This document shows, piece after piece, positions 34,868 to 42,861 of a DNA stretch of 64,000 bases. The translations under genes and the position numbers were made by a program. Each line of letters starts with the position of its first letter. The stretch's first letter is position 1. Origin of the DNA: Microvirga makkahensis (lineage in GTDB: Bacteria; Pseudomonadota; Alphaproteobacteria; Rhizobiales; Beijerinckiaceae); NCBI RefSeq assembly GCF_009830105.1, contig NZ_WURB01000012.1:1-64000 (forward strand). The letters run 5' to 3'. The notes beneath the pieces were generated by a model, which was given only the letters and a program-made list of their open reading frames with translations, searched no databases and was not told where the DNA came from.

Positions 34868-35298
34868 GATTGTCCTCCCGTTTTGTCGTGTGCGGATGTT
34901 CGTAAGAACCAGATGGAGCCCGCCGCCATCACGGCGGCGCTCGCTCCATGGAGCAGCAGATTGAGGACGGCATCGGATCCCCGCGCCACGCTCACGAGGA
35001 TGATGTCGCCGATGGGAATCACGAGGGTCGCGGCCAGAATCAGGCCGAGCGTGCGCCGCGTCGCCATGACGGACAGGATCAGCAGATAAAGCCCGAACGC
35101 GAGATCGCGCAGGCCGATGGCGGGCAGGTAGCCGGAGGCTTCCCCGCCCGGTGCGGCAAGGCCGAAGAGAGCGGCTCCGGCGTGCGGGGCGACGAGAAAG
35201 AGGATCCCTAAGCCGATGAAGGCAACGCTCAGGATGCGCACGAGCCATGTGCTCGACGCGCCGTTCGAAAGCTCTCGCGTGCCTCCGGCACCCCTCAT
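34864..35298 (-). CDS. DUF4267-like small membrane protein
   Basis: This 144-residue protein has four hydrophobic helices: LVRILSVAFIGLGILFLVAP, LPAIGLRDLAFGLYLLILSV, TLGLILAATLVIPIGDIILV and LLLHGASAAVMAAGSIWFLR. The helix-two G-L-R-D motif and overall plan fit DUF4267 (DoxX-like) proteins of unknown role. Start and stop both overlap neighbours by four bases (ATGA), so it is translationally tied to the preceding membrane protein and to mmsB. Coupling inside a valine-degradation cluster is curious and gives no proof of function. Confidence 0.7.
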   Translation of the reverse strand: MRGAGGTRELSNGASSTWLVRILSVAFIGLGILFLVAPHAGAALFGLAAPGGEASGYLPAIGLRDLAFGLYLLILSVMATRRTLGLILAATLVIPIGDIILVSVARGSDAVLNLLLHGASAAVMAAGSIWFLRTSAHDKTGGQS

Positions 35299-35672
35299 GG
35301 CCCGCGTGCCCTCCAGAGCGCGCCGGCCAGGCCGAAGCCGTAGAACCAGAGCATGAGGGAGCCGAACACCTTGTCGAGGGAAGGGTTCAGGTCGGGAAAG
35401 AACACGGCGAAGTGCGAGCCGACGGCCGCCATGATCAGCATGCCCGGAACGGCGACGAGCGCCATGGCGCCGGCAGCCTTCCGAGCGGGCACGTTCAGGA
35501 TGCGGGGGGCCGACAGGCCGAGTAGCAGGCCCAATGCGGCTCCTGCAACGAAGTTGATTTGGAAGGGCCTGCGTCCCTCGAGAAAGAACCAGGGGCCCGC
35601 CAGCCAAAAAAGCGCGAAGATCGCTGCGGCGATGGAAAAGCCGAGGACGAGCGGTTTCAATGTGGGGATCAT
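35295..35672 (-). CDS. Small four-helix membrane protein (DUF5367-like)
   Basis: This 125-residue protein is almost wholly hydrophobic: PLVLGFSIAAAIFALFWLAG, INFVAGAALGLLLGLSAPRI, AAGAMALVAVPGMLIMAAVG and FGSLMLWFYGFGLAGALWRA. The HFAVFFPDLNPSLDKVFGSL segment and general plan resemble DUF5367, though I am not certain. It precedes the DUF4267-like gene with an ATGA overlap. No enzyme motif is visible. It lies 145 bases downstream of the acyl-CoA dehydrogenase and may share its transcript. Confidence 0.6.
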   Translation of the reverse strand: MIPTLKPLVLGFSIAAAIFALFWLAGPWFFLEGRRPFQINFVAGAALGLLLGLSAPRILNVPARKAAGAMALVAVPGMLIMAAVGSHFAVFFPDLNPSLDKVFGSLMLWFYGFGLAGALWRARGP

Positions 35673-35817
35673 GCCTCCCGACCTCGTCCCGAGGAGCCGC
35701 GGAAAGCGGCGTCTCGAAGGATCCGCATGGCACCGGGGGCGCCCTCGTTCTTCGAGGCGGATTGCCGGCGCAATCCCTTCGGGGTGAGGGCGCGGAGGCC
35801 AAGCGTGCCGCTTGTCA

Positions 35818-36969
35818 TCATCGGTTCCCGCGTCCCACGAGGTCCCGCGCCACGATCAGGCGCATGATCTCGTTCGTGCCCTCCAGGATCTGGTGCACGC
35901 GTAGGTCCCGCACGATCTTCTCGATGCCGTAATCCGCGAGGTAGCCGTAGCCGCCGTGAAGCTGGAGAGCGGCATTGGCGACCTCGAAGCCGGTATCGGT
36001 GGCCATGCGCTTGGCCATGGCGCAGAGCTTGGTTGCATCGAGAGCCTTGGCGTCGAGCGCGGAGGCCGCGCGCCATAGGAAAGTGCGCGCGCATTCGAGC
36101 TCGGTCGCCATGTCGGCGAGCTTGAACTGCAGCGCCTGGAAATCGGCGATGCGCCTGCCGAAGGCCTTGCGGTCGTTGGTGTAGGCCAGCGCCTTGTCGA
36201 GGGCGGCCTGCGCGCCGCCGAGCGAGCACGCGCCGATATTCAGGCGCCCGCCGTCGAGGCCGGACATGGCGATCTTGAAGCCCATGCCCTCGTCCGACAG
36301 GCGGTTGGCCAGGGGCACCCGCACATCCTCGAAAATCACGGCGGCGGTGGGCTGGGCATTCCAGCCCATCTTTCTTTCCTGCGCGCCGAAGGAGACCCCT
36401 TTCATGTCCTTTTCGATGATGAGCGTCGAAATCCCGGAAGGCCCTTCCTCGCCCGTGCGCACCATGGTGAGGTAAATATCGGACGTGCCGGCGCCCGAGA
36501 TGAACTGCTTCACGCCGTTGACCACGTAATGATCGCCGTTCCGTACCGCCTTCGTCTTGAGTGCGGCTGCATCCGAACCCGATCCCGGCTCGGTGAGGCA
36601 ATAGCTGCCGATGAGCTCCATGGTGCAGAGCTGCGGCAGGAAGCGGCTCCGCTGCTCCTCCGACCCGTAACGGTCGATCATCCACGCGACCATGTTGTGG
36701 ATCGAGAGGAAGGCCGAGATGGCGGGGCATCCGGTGGCGAGCGCTTCGAAGATGAGCGCCGCGTCGAGCCGCGTCATGCCCGACCCGCCCACGTCGTCGC
36801 GGGTATAGATCGCGGCCATGCCGAGGGAGGCGGCCTCCCGCAGCACGTCGACGGGAAAATGCTTTGTCTCGTCCCATTCGAGGGCATGAGGCGCGAGGTT
36901 CTCCGCCGCGAAGGCGAGGGCCATGTCGCGGACGGCAATCTGGTCTTCGGTCAGAGAGAACTGGGTCAT
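35818..36969 (-). CDS. Acyl-CoA dehydrogenase, probably isobutyryl-CoA dehydrogenase
   Basis: The 383-residue FAD enzyme has the two family signatures, GSYCLTEPGSGSDAAALKTK (about 120) and the C-terminal QLHGGYGYLADYGIEKIVRD with QILEGTNEIMRLIVAR. The catalytic Glu lies in LEGTNE. It introduces a double bond into an acyl-CoA. With mmsA and mmsB beside it, the valine intermediate isobutyryl-CoA is the likely substrate. The start at 36969 gives the canonical MTQFSLTEDQ; the long upstream extension overlaps a palindromic repeat and is rejected. Confidence 0.92.
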   Translation of the reverse strand: MTQFSLTEDQIAVRDMALAFAAENLAPHALEWDETKHFPVDVLREAASLGMAAIYTRDDVGGSGMTRLDAALIFEALATGCPAISAFLSIHNMVAWMIDRYGSEEQRSRFLPQLCTMELIGSYCLTEPGSGSDAAALKTKAVRNGDHYVVNGVKQFISGAGTSDIYLTMVRTGEEGPSGISTLIIEKDMKGVSFGAQERKMGWNAQPTAAVIFEDVRVPLANRLSDEGMGFKIAMSGLDGGRLNIGACSLGGAQAALDKALAYTNDRKAFGRRIADFQALQFKLADMATELECARTFLWRAASALDAKALDATKLCAMAKRMATDTGFEVANAALQLHGGYGYLADYGIEKIVRDLRVHQILEGTNEIMRLIVARDLVGRGNR

Positions 36970-37023
36970 GGTCCTAAATCGGCATGATGTGGGCGCTCCG
37001 TGCACCCCGACTTTGGATCTAGA

Positions 37024-37065
37024 GCATCGGACCCGAAAGTGGACTTGCAGCTTCGGGTCCGATGC
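37024..37065. repeat. Dispersed palindromic repeat, copy 3, plus a neighbouring hairpin
   Basis: A 14-bp perfect inverted repeat GCATCGGACCCGAA/TTCGGGTCCGATGC has a 14-base loop. A second stem GCATCTTTCG (37082-37091)/CGAAAGATGC (37115-37124) follows. Together they fill the gap between mmsA and the acyl-CoA dehydrogenase gene. Confidence 0.75.
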
Positions 37066-37175
37066 TTGCTCTCTCGCTGGCGCATCTTTCGGCGAAGCGG
37101 TCCCGGCTCGCCGGCGAAAGATGCGGCCACGAAAGACGGGATGCGGCTCCACGCATGCGCAAGCGTTCCGGCAAA

Positions 37176-37207
37176 CGAGAAAACGGCCGGGAGGAGGTCC
37201 CGGCCGT
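37176..37207 (-). terminator. Rho-independent terminator of mmsA
   Basis: A 10-bp perfect stem ACGGCCGGGA/TCCCGGCCGT with loop of five is followed on the minus strand by TTTCTC. It lies 12 bases after the mmsA stop. Confidence 0.8.
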
Positions 37208-37218
37208 CGTGATCGTTC

Positions 37219-38715
37219 TCAGCGCATCGTCGGAATGGAGAATTCCGCGCCTTCCTTGATGCCGGACGGCCAGCGCGAGGTGACCGTCTTCGTCTTGGTG
37301 TAGAAGCGCACCGCATCCGGGCCGTGCTGGTTGAGGTCGCCGAAGCCCGAGGCCTTCCAGCCGCCGAAGGTGTAGTAGGCGAGCGGCACGGGGATCGGCA
37401 CGTTGACGCCGACCATGCCGACATTCACCTTGGAGGCGAAGTCGCGGGCGGCGTCGCCGTCGCGGGTGTAGATCGCGACGCCGTTGCCGTATTCGTGCTC
37501 GGAGGGCAGGCGCAGCGCCTCGTCGTAGTTCTTGGCGCGCACGACCGAGAGGACGGGGCCGAAGATCTCCTCCTTGTAGATGCGCATGTCGGGGCGCACC
37601 TCGTCGAAGAGGCAGCCGCCCATGTAGAAGCCGTTCTCGTAGCCCTGCATCTTGAAGTCACGGCCGTCGACCACGAGCTTCGCGCCTTCCTGCACGCCGA
37701 GATCGACGTAAGACCGCACCTTCTCCATGTGCGCCTTGGTCACGAGTGGGCCGAAATCGGCGGAGGGGTCGGTCGACGGGCCGACCTTCAGGTTCTCGAC
37801 GCGCGGGATCAGCTTGTCCATCAGGGCGTCGGCGGTGGCCTTGCCGACCGGTACCGCGACGGAAACCGCCATGCAGCGCTCGCCCGCCGAGCCGTAGCCG
37901 GCGCCGATGAGCGCGTCCGCCGCCTGGTCGAGATCGGCGTCGGGCATGATGATCATGTGGTTCTTCGCGCCGCCGAAGCAGTGCGCGCGCTTGCCGTTGG
38001 CGGTGGCGCGGGAATAGACGTATTGCGCGATCGGCGAGGAGCCGACGAAGCCCACGGCCTTGATGTCCGGATCGTCGAGGATTGCGTCGACCGCTTCCTT
38101 GTCGCCGTTGACCACGTTGAGGATGCCGGCAGGAAGGCCCGCCTCGATCATGATTTCGGCGAGGCGCATCGGCACGCCCGGGTCGCGCTCGGAGGGCTTC
38201 AGGATGAAGGCGTTGCCGCAGGCGATGGCGGGCGCGAACTTCCACATCGGAATCATGGCGGGGAAGTTGAACGGCGTGATTCCGGCCACCACCCCCAGCG
38301 GCTGGCGGATGGAGTACATGTCGATGCCGGGGCCGGCGCCCTCGGTGAACTCGCCCTTCAGGAGGTGCGGGATGCCGCAGGCGAATTCCACCACCTCGAC
38401 GCCGCGCTGGATGTCGCCTTTCGCGTCGGGAATGGTCTTGCCGTGCTCGCGGGCAAGGAGCTCAGCCAGCGAATCCGTTTCCTTGGCGATCAGCTCCAGG
38501 AACTTCATCATCACGCGGGCGCGGCGCTGCGGGTTGGTGGCGGCCCAGGCGGGCTGGGCGGCCTTGGCGTTCTCGACCGCTTGGCGCAGTTCGTCCCTGG
38601 AAGCCAGCGCGACCCGGCCGATCACCTCGCCGGTCATGGGCTGGAAGAATTCAGTGGTGCGGCCCGACTTCCCGGGAACCTGCTTGCCGCCGATGAAATG
38701 TCCGACTTCGCGCAT
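37219..38715 (-). CDS. mmsA: CoA-acylating methylmalonate-semialdehyde dehydrogenase
   Basis: MmsA (also IolA) converts methylmalonate or malonate semialdehyde to propionyl- or acetyl-CoA with NAD+. The 498 residues carry FAPAIACGNAFILKPSERDP, the glycine-rich VGFVGSSPIAQYVYSRA, and the catalytic Cys in GYGSAGERCMAVSVAVPVG, where the usual E-L-G-G is replaced by FGGAKNHMIIMPDADLDQAA as expected for this family. It serves valine breakdown here and could also finish inositol breakdown, since IolC/aldolase yields malonate semialdehyde. A LysR gene is divergent. Confidence 0.96.
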   Translation of the reverse strand: MREVGHFIGGKQVPGKSGRTTEFFQPMTGEVIGRVALASRDELRQAVENAKAAQPAWAATNPQRRARVMMKFLELIAKETDSLAELLAREHGKTIPDAKGDIQRGVEVVEFACGIPHLLKGEFTEGAGPGIDMYSIRQPLGVVAGITPFNFPAMIPMWKFAPAIACGNAFILKPSERDPGVPMRLAEIMIEAGLPAGILNVVNGDKEAVDAILDDPDIKAVGFVGSSPIAQYVYSRATANGKRAHCFGGAKNHMIIMPDADLDQAADALIGAGYGSAGERCMAVSVAVPVGKATADALMDKLIPRVENLKVGPSTDPSADFGPLVTKAHMEKVRSYVDLGVQEGAKLVVDGRDFKMQGYENGFYMGGCLFDEVRPDMRIYKEEIFGPVLSVVRAKNYDEALRLPSEHEYGNGVAIYTRDGDAARDFASKVNVGMVGVNVPIPVPLAYYTFGGWKASGFGDLNQHGPDAVRFYTKTKTVTSRWPSGIKEGAEFSIPTMR

Positions 38716-38788
38716 GGCGTTTCTCTCCTGATGATGGTGTCCTGTTCTAGCATTGGCGAAACTGCACGGCTATGGGCGAAGGTGAAGC

Positions 38789-38799
38789 TGCATTGTGCA
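38789..38799. promoter_or_regulatory. LysR-type operator candidate in mmsA-LysR region
   Basis: TGCATTGTGCA lies between the divergent starts; TGCA half-sites flank three bases. It is a weak match to the T-N11-A plan and is reported as a candidate only. Confidence 0.3.
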
Positions 38800-38826
38800 A
38801 AAATCCCAATATGCTAGGGGATGGGC

Positions 38827-39717
38827 ATGAACACTTTCGACTGGGACGATCTCCGCTTCTTCCTGGCAGTCGCCCGCGCGGGCCGGCTGACCGTGGCCGC
38901 CCGCCGGCTCGAGGCCGATCATACCACGGTTTCCCGCCGGATCTCGTCCCTCGAAAAGGCACTTCAGGCCAAGCTCTTCGAGCGCAGGCCGCAGGGCTAT
39001 TCCCTGACCCAGCAGGGTGAGCTTCTGCTGGCGAAGGCGGAAGCCATGGAAAGCCAGGCGCTGGCGGTAGCCAGCGAGGTGGGCGGATCGGACCTTGCCC
39101 TCACCGGCACCGTGCGCGTGGGCGCGCCGGACGGACTCGGCACGTATTTCCTGGCCGCGGAACTCGGCACGCTGGCCGAGCGCCATCCCCATCTCACGAT
39201 CCAGCTCGTGGCCTTGCCGCGCACCTTCTCGCTCTCCAAGCGCGAGGCGGATATCGCGGTCACCGTCGAGCAGCCCACGGAGGGGCGGCTGGTTTCGCGC
39301 AAGCTCACCGATTACCGCCTGAGGATGTACGCCTCGCAGGGCTATATCGACCGTCACGGCGTCCCCGCCACGCCGGAGGAGCTGTCGGGCAGGCTGCTCG
39401 TCACCTATGTGGCGGATCTCATCTACAGCCCTGCGCTGGAATACTTTTCCGGCCTCGAGAAATACGGCCCCCGGCGCTACGAATGCGCCAGCGTGGTGGC
39501 TCAGCTCGAGGCCGTGCGGGCCGGGGTCGGCATCGGCATCCTGCACGATTATGCCGCCCGGCAATATCCGGAGCTGCGGGTGATCCTGCCCGGGATCGCC
39601 TTCACCCGCACCTATTGGATCGTCACCCACGCGGAAGTGCGCAACCTGCAGCGCATCGCGGAGGTCCACGCCTTCATGCTGGAGCGGGTCAGGGCCAATC
39701 GGGCCCTGTTCATGTGA
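38827..39717 (+). CDS. LysR family regulator, probable activator of mmsA
   Basis: The 296-residue regulator has an N-terminal winged helix (DDLRFFLAVARAGRLTVAAR, RLEADHTTVSRRISSLEKAL) and a LysR substrate domain (about 90-290, GTVRVGAPDGLGTYFLAAEL). Divergent placement from mmsA, with a 110-base shared region, suggests control of mmsA by a valine or semialdehyde metabolite. ATG at 38827 is chosen because AGGGG then has proper spacing; ATG at 38821 is also in frame. The regulon is inference. Confidence 0.85.
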   Translation: MNTFDWDDLRFFLAVARAGRLTVAARRLEADHTTVSRRISSLEKALQAKLFERRPQGYSLTQQGELLLAKAEAMESQALAVASEVGGSDLALTGTVRVGAPDGLGTYFLAAELGTLAERHPHLTIQLVALPRTFSLSKREADIAVTVEQPTEGRLVSRKLTDYRLRMYASQGYIDRHGVPATPEELSGRLLVTYVADLIYSPALEYFSGLEKYGPRRYECASVVAQLEAVRAGVGIGILHDYAARQYPELRVILPGIAFTRTYWIVTHAEVRNLQRIAEVHAFMLERVRANRALFM

Positions 39718-39873
39718 GCCGCGCACTCGCCTGCTTCGTCTTCCCCGGCACGAGGCAGGGATGACGAAGGAGGGCACGAGGCCAGGTATGACACCGAAAC
39801 GTCTTCACGCCGGGGCCCTAACACCTTAAGTCTGGCGCCAACGAAACCCCAAAGAACCCCAATGGAGACCGGA

Positions 39874-40845
39874 ATGCCCTCCAAGCTCGACCAATTGCGC
39901 GCCATGACGGTGGTCGTCGCCGATACCGGCGATCTCGACGCGGTGCGCCGCCTGAAGCCTCAGGACTGCACCACCAACCCGACCCTGCTCTTGAAGGCGG
40001 TCGAGACCCCGGCCTACGGGCACATCGTCGAGGAGGCGCTCGCCTGGGGGCGCGGCCAGGGCGGCTCCCGGGAGGGCGTGGTGGCCGCCGTCTGCGACCG
40101 GCTCGCCGTGGCCTTCGGCGCCGAGCTCGCGGGCCTCGTCCCGGGCCGCGTCTCCACGGAGGTGGACGCCGACCTGTCCTTCGACACAGAAGCGACCGTC
40201 AGCAAGGCCCGCGCCATCATCGGATCATACGAGGAGCGCGGCATCGGGCGCGACCGCATCCTGATCAAGATCGCCTCGACCTGGGAGGGCATCCGCGCGG
40301 CGGAAATCCTCCAGAAGGAGGGCATCGACTGCAATCTCACGCTCCTGTTCTCCATGACCCAGGCTCAGGCCTGCGCGGAAGCGGGCGTGTTCCTCATCTC
40401 GCCCTTCGTCGGCCGCATTCTCGACTGGCACGTGAAGGCGGGCGGCGGGCCCTATACGGGCGAGACGGACCCGGGCGTTCTGTCCGTGCGCAACATCTAT
40501 GCCTCGTACAAGGCGCAAGGGATCAGCACCGTGGTGATGGGCGCGTCCTTCCGCAACGTCGGAGAGATCGAAGCGCTCGCGGGCTGCGACCGCCTCACCA
40601 TCTCGCCCGCGCTCCTCGACGAGCTGGCGAAGGATGAAGGCGATCTGCCCCGCAGGCTCTCGCCCGAGAGCGTGGAGAAGATCCCGGCCCTGCCGCGCAT
40701 GGACGAAAAGACATTCCGCTTCGCCCTCAACGAGGATGCGATGGCGACTGAAAAGCTCGCCGAGGGCATCCGCTCCTTTGTCAAGGACCTGCGCTCCCTG
40801 CGCTCCCTCGTGGCGAAGCGGCTCGACGAGGCGAAGGCGGCGTGA
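39874..40845 (+). CDS. tal: Transaldolase
   Basis: Transaldolase moves a dihydroxyacetone unit between sedoheptulose-7-phosphate and glyceraldehyde-3-phosphate in the pentose phosphate pathway. The 323 residues match the long TalB-type: [40 protein letters not shown], the Schiff-base Lys in [20 protein letters not shown], and [24 protein letters not shown] six bases before the ATG at 39874 decides the start over the ATG at 39862. It stands alone; a type-B repeat follows. Confidence 0.95.
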   Translation: MPSKLDQLRAMTVVVADTGDLDAVRRLKPQDCTTNPTLLLKAVETPAYGHIVEEALAWGRGQGGSREGVVAAVCDRLAVAFGAELAGLVPGRVSTEVDADLSFDTEATVSKARAIIGSYEERGIGRDRILIKIASTWEGIRAAEILQKEGIDCNLTLLFSMTQAQACAEAGVFLISPFVGRILDWHVKAGGGPYTGETDPGVLSVRNIYASYKAQGISTVVMGASFRNVGEIEALAGCDRLTISPALLDELAKDEGDLPRRLSPESVEKIPALPRMDEKTFRFALNEDAMATEKLAEGIRSFVKDLRSLRSLVAKRLDEAKAA

Positions 40846-40855
40846 AGCACCCGCC

Positions 40856-41040
40856 TGTCATTTCCGGGACGCGTAGCGGAACCCGGGATCGCCGGACACG
40901 AGCGTGAAACTCCCCTGGGTCATGGCCGCCCCCGGACCCGATCCGGGGGCAATGCCAGCAATCCCGATGCGAAAGGCGCGTGTCGACGGATCGGGATCAC
41001 CGGCACAAGGCCGGTGACGACGGAAAGGGAACCGTCCCAT
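40856..41040. repeat. Intergenic repeat, type B (copy 2)
   Basis: It contains the stem GCCCCCGGA/TCCGGGGGC with loop CCCGA and the stem CACCGGC/GCCGGTG near 40999-41016, then GACGGAAAGGGAACC. The second part matches the repeat at 16067-16112. A shorter relative, CTTCGTC...GACGAAG, lies at 39734-39769. The 257-base gap holds no gene. Confidence 0.6.
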
Positions 41041-41102
41041 CCTGCGCCCGATCCCGGATCTTCGCTATGCTTCGTCCGGGGCGACGCGCAAGCCGGCTCT
41101 CG

Positions 41103-42782
41103 TTACTTCTTGCCTTCCAGCGCCTTCTCGCGGATCGCCGAGAGGGACATGGCGGGCGTGATCGCCTCGGGGTCGAGCATGCAATGCAGGATCGCCGGCT
41201 TGCCGGAGGTGAGCGCCCGCTGGAGAGCGGCGGGGAAGTCTTCCGTGTTCTCCACGCGCTCGCCATAGCCGCCGAAGGCCTTGGCGTAGGCGGCGAAGTC
41301 CGGGTTCTTGAGCATCGTGGCCGAGACGCGGCCCGGATATTCGCGCTCCTGATGCATGCGGATGGTGCCGTACATGCCGTTGTCGAGCAGGATCACGAGG
41401 ATCGGCAGATCGTATTGGACGGCGGTCGCGAATTCCTGACCGTTCATCAGGAAGTCGCCGTCGCCGGCGAACACCACGACCGTGCTGTCGGGATTGATGC
41501 GCTTGGCGCCGACGCCCGCCGGGACGCCGTAGCCCATGGAGCCCGAGGTCGGGGCGAGCTGCGTACCGTAATGGCGGAAGGGCCAGAAGCGGTGGACCCA
41601 GGTGGCGAAGTTGCCCGCGCCGTTGCAGTAGATCGTGTCCGAGGGCATCACCTCGCGCAGGTGAGCCATCACCTCGCCCATCTGCAGATGGCCCGCGTGC
41701 CTGATCGCGGCGGGATTGCTCCAGGCCAGGTAATCCGCGTGCCCCGTCTTCGTGCTCTCGGACCACGGCAGGCTCGCCGGAGGGTTCACGTCTTCCAGCG
41801 CAGCCGCGAAGGCGACAGGCGAGGCGTTGATGGCCAAGTGCGGGGAATAGACCCGTCCGAGCTCGCTCGGATCGGGGTGGATATGAACGAGCTTCTGCCG
41901 GGGCGACGGGATGTCGAGGAGCGTGTAGCTCTGGCTCGGGATCTCGGAGAGACGCCCGCCGACGAGCAGGATCAGGTCGGCTTCCTTGATGCGCGCGAGC
42001 AGCTTCGGGTTCACGCCGAGGCCGAGATCGCCGACATAGGACGCGTGATCGGCGGGGAAGAGCATCTGGCGGCGGAAGGTGCAGGCGACCGGCAGCTCGA
42101 AGCGCTCGGCAAAGCGCACGAAATCCTGCACGGCTGCCTCCGACCAGCGGCTGCCGCCGAGCAGCGCCACGGGCTTCTTCGCGTCCTGCAGGAGCTGCTG
42201 CAGCTCGGCCATCTGCGCGGGCGACGGATGCGCCTCGATCACCTGATAGCGCGGCGCGTCGGCGACCTCCGCCATCTCGGTCAGCACGTCCTCCGGCAGA
42301 GCGATCACCACGGGGCCGGGACGGCCCGAGGTCGCCACATGGAAGGCGCGGGAGACGATCTCGGGGAAGCGCGCCGGATCGTCCACCTCCGTCGCCCATT
42401 TGGCGAGCGGGCCGAAGGCGGCGCGATAATCGAGCTCCTGGAAGGCCTCGCGCTCGCGCATGCCGCGCTCGATCTGGCCGACGAAGAGGATCATCGGCGT
42501 GGAATCCTGCTTGGCGATGTGGATGCCCGGCGACGCGTTGGTCGCGCCGGGGCCGCGGGTCACGAAGCAGATGCCGGGGCGGCCCGTGAGCTTGCCGTAG
42601 GCTTCCGCCATCATCGCGGCGCCGCCTTCCTGACGGCAGACCGTTACGCTGATGTCGGCATCGTGCAGGGCGTCGAGCGCTGCGAGGTAACTCTCGCCCG
42701 GAACGCAGAAGATGTGATCGACTCCATGCAGAGTAAGCTGATCGACAAGAATCTGGCCGCCGGTGCGGGAGGGGGCTGTCAT
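41103..42782 (-). CDS. Thiamine diphosphate-dependent enzyme (acetolactate synthase-like)
   Basis: The 559-residue protein has the full TPP-enzyme layout. The catalytic Glu is in VCRQEGGAAMMAEAYGKLTG. The central domain has a GRPGPVVIALPEDVL entry. The C-terminal GDGDFLMNGQEFATAVQYDL motif ends at LLDNGMYGTIRMHQEREYPG. It lacks a small subunit gene and sits at the end of the lysine-module strand, 79 bases after the aminoadipate-semialdehyde dehydrogenase, so it may decarboxylate a 2-oxo acid such as 2-oxoadipate rather than make acetolactate. That role is inference. Benzoylformate decarboxylase-like or sulfoacetaldehyde acetyltransferase-like roles are alternatives. Confidence 0.8.
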   Translation of the reverse strand: MTAPSRTGGQILVDQLTLHGVDHIFCVPGESYLAALDALHDADISVTVCRQEGGAAMMAEAYGKLTGRPGICFVTRGPGATNASPGIHIAKQDSTPMILFVGQIERGMREREAFQELDYRAAFGPLAKWATEVDDPARFPEIVSRAFHVATSGRPGPVVIALPEDVLTEMAEVADAPRYQVIEAHPSPAQMAELQQLLQDAKKPVALLGGSRWSEAAVQDFVRFAERFELPVACTFRRQMLFPADHASYVGDLGLGVNPKLLARIKEADLILLVGGRLSEIPSQSYTLLDIPSPRQKLVHIHPDPSELGRVYSPHLAINASPVAFAAALEDVNPPASLPWSESTKTGHADYLAWSNPAAIRHAGHLQMGEVMAHLREVMPSDTIYCNGAGNFATWVHRFWPFRHYGTQLAPTSGSMGYGVPAGVGAKRINPDSTVVVFAGDGDFLMNGQEFATAVQYDLPILVILLDNGMYGTIRMHQEREYPGRVSATMLKNPDFAAYAKAFGGYGERVENTEDFPAALQRALTSGKPAILHCMLDPEAITPAMSLSAIREKALEGKK

Positions 42783-42861
42783 GGAACGCTCGCGAATCCA
42801 AAAGGGGAGTGAATAAGGAAACGGAGGGCGTCGCTGCCCTCCGCGTGGTGTTTCAAGTCGA

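Noticed and set aside
40980..42812. 610-codon plus-strand frame opposite the TPP enzyme
   Set aside because: It begins in an intergenic repeat and has no domain pattern; the TPP motifs lie on the minus strand.
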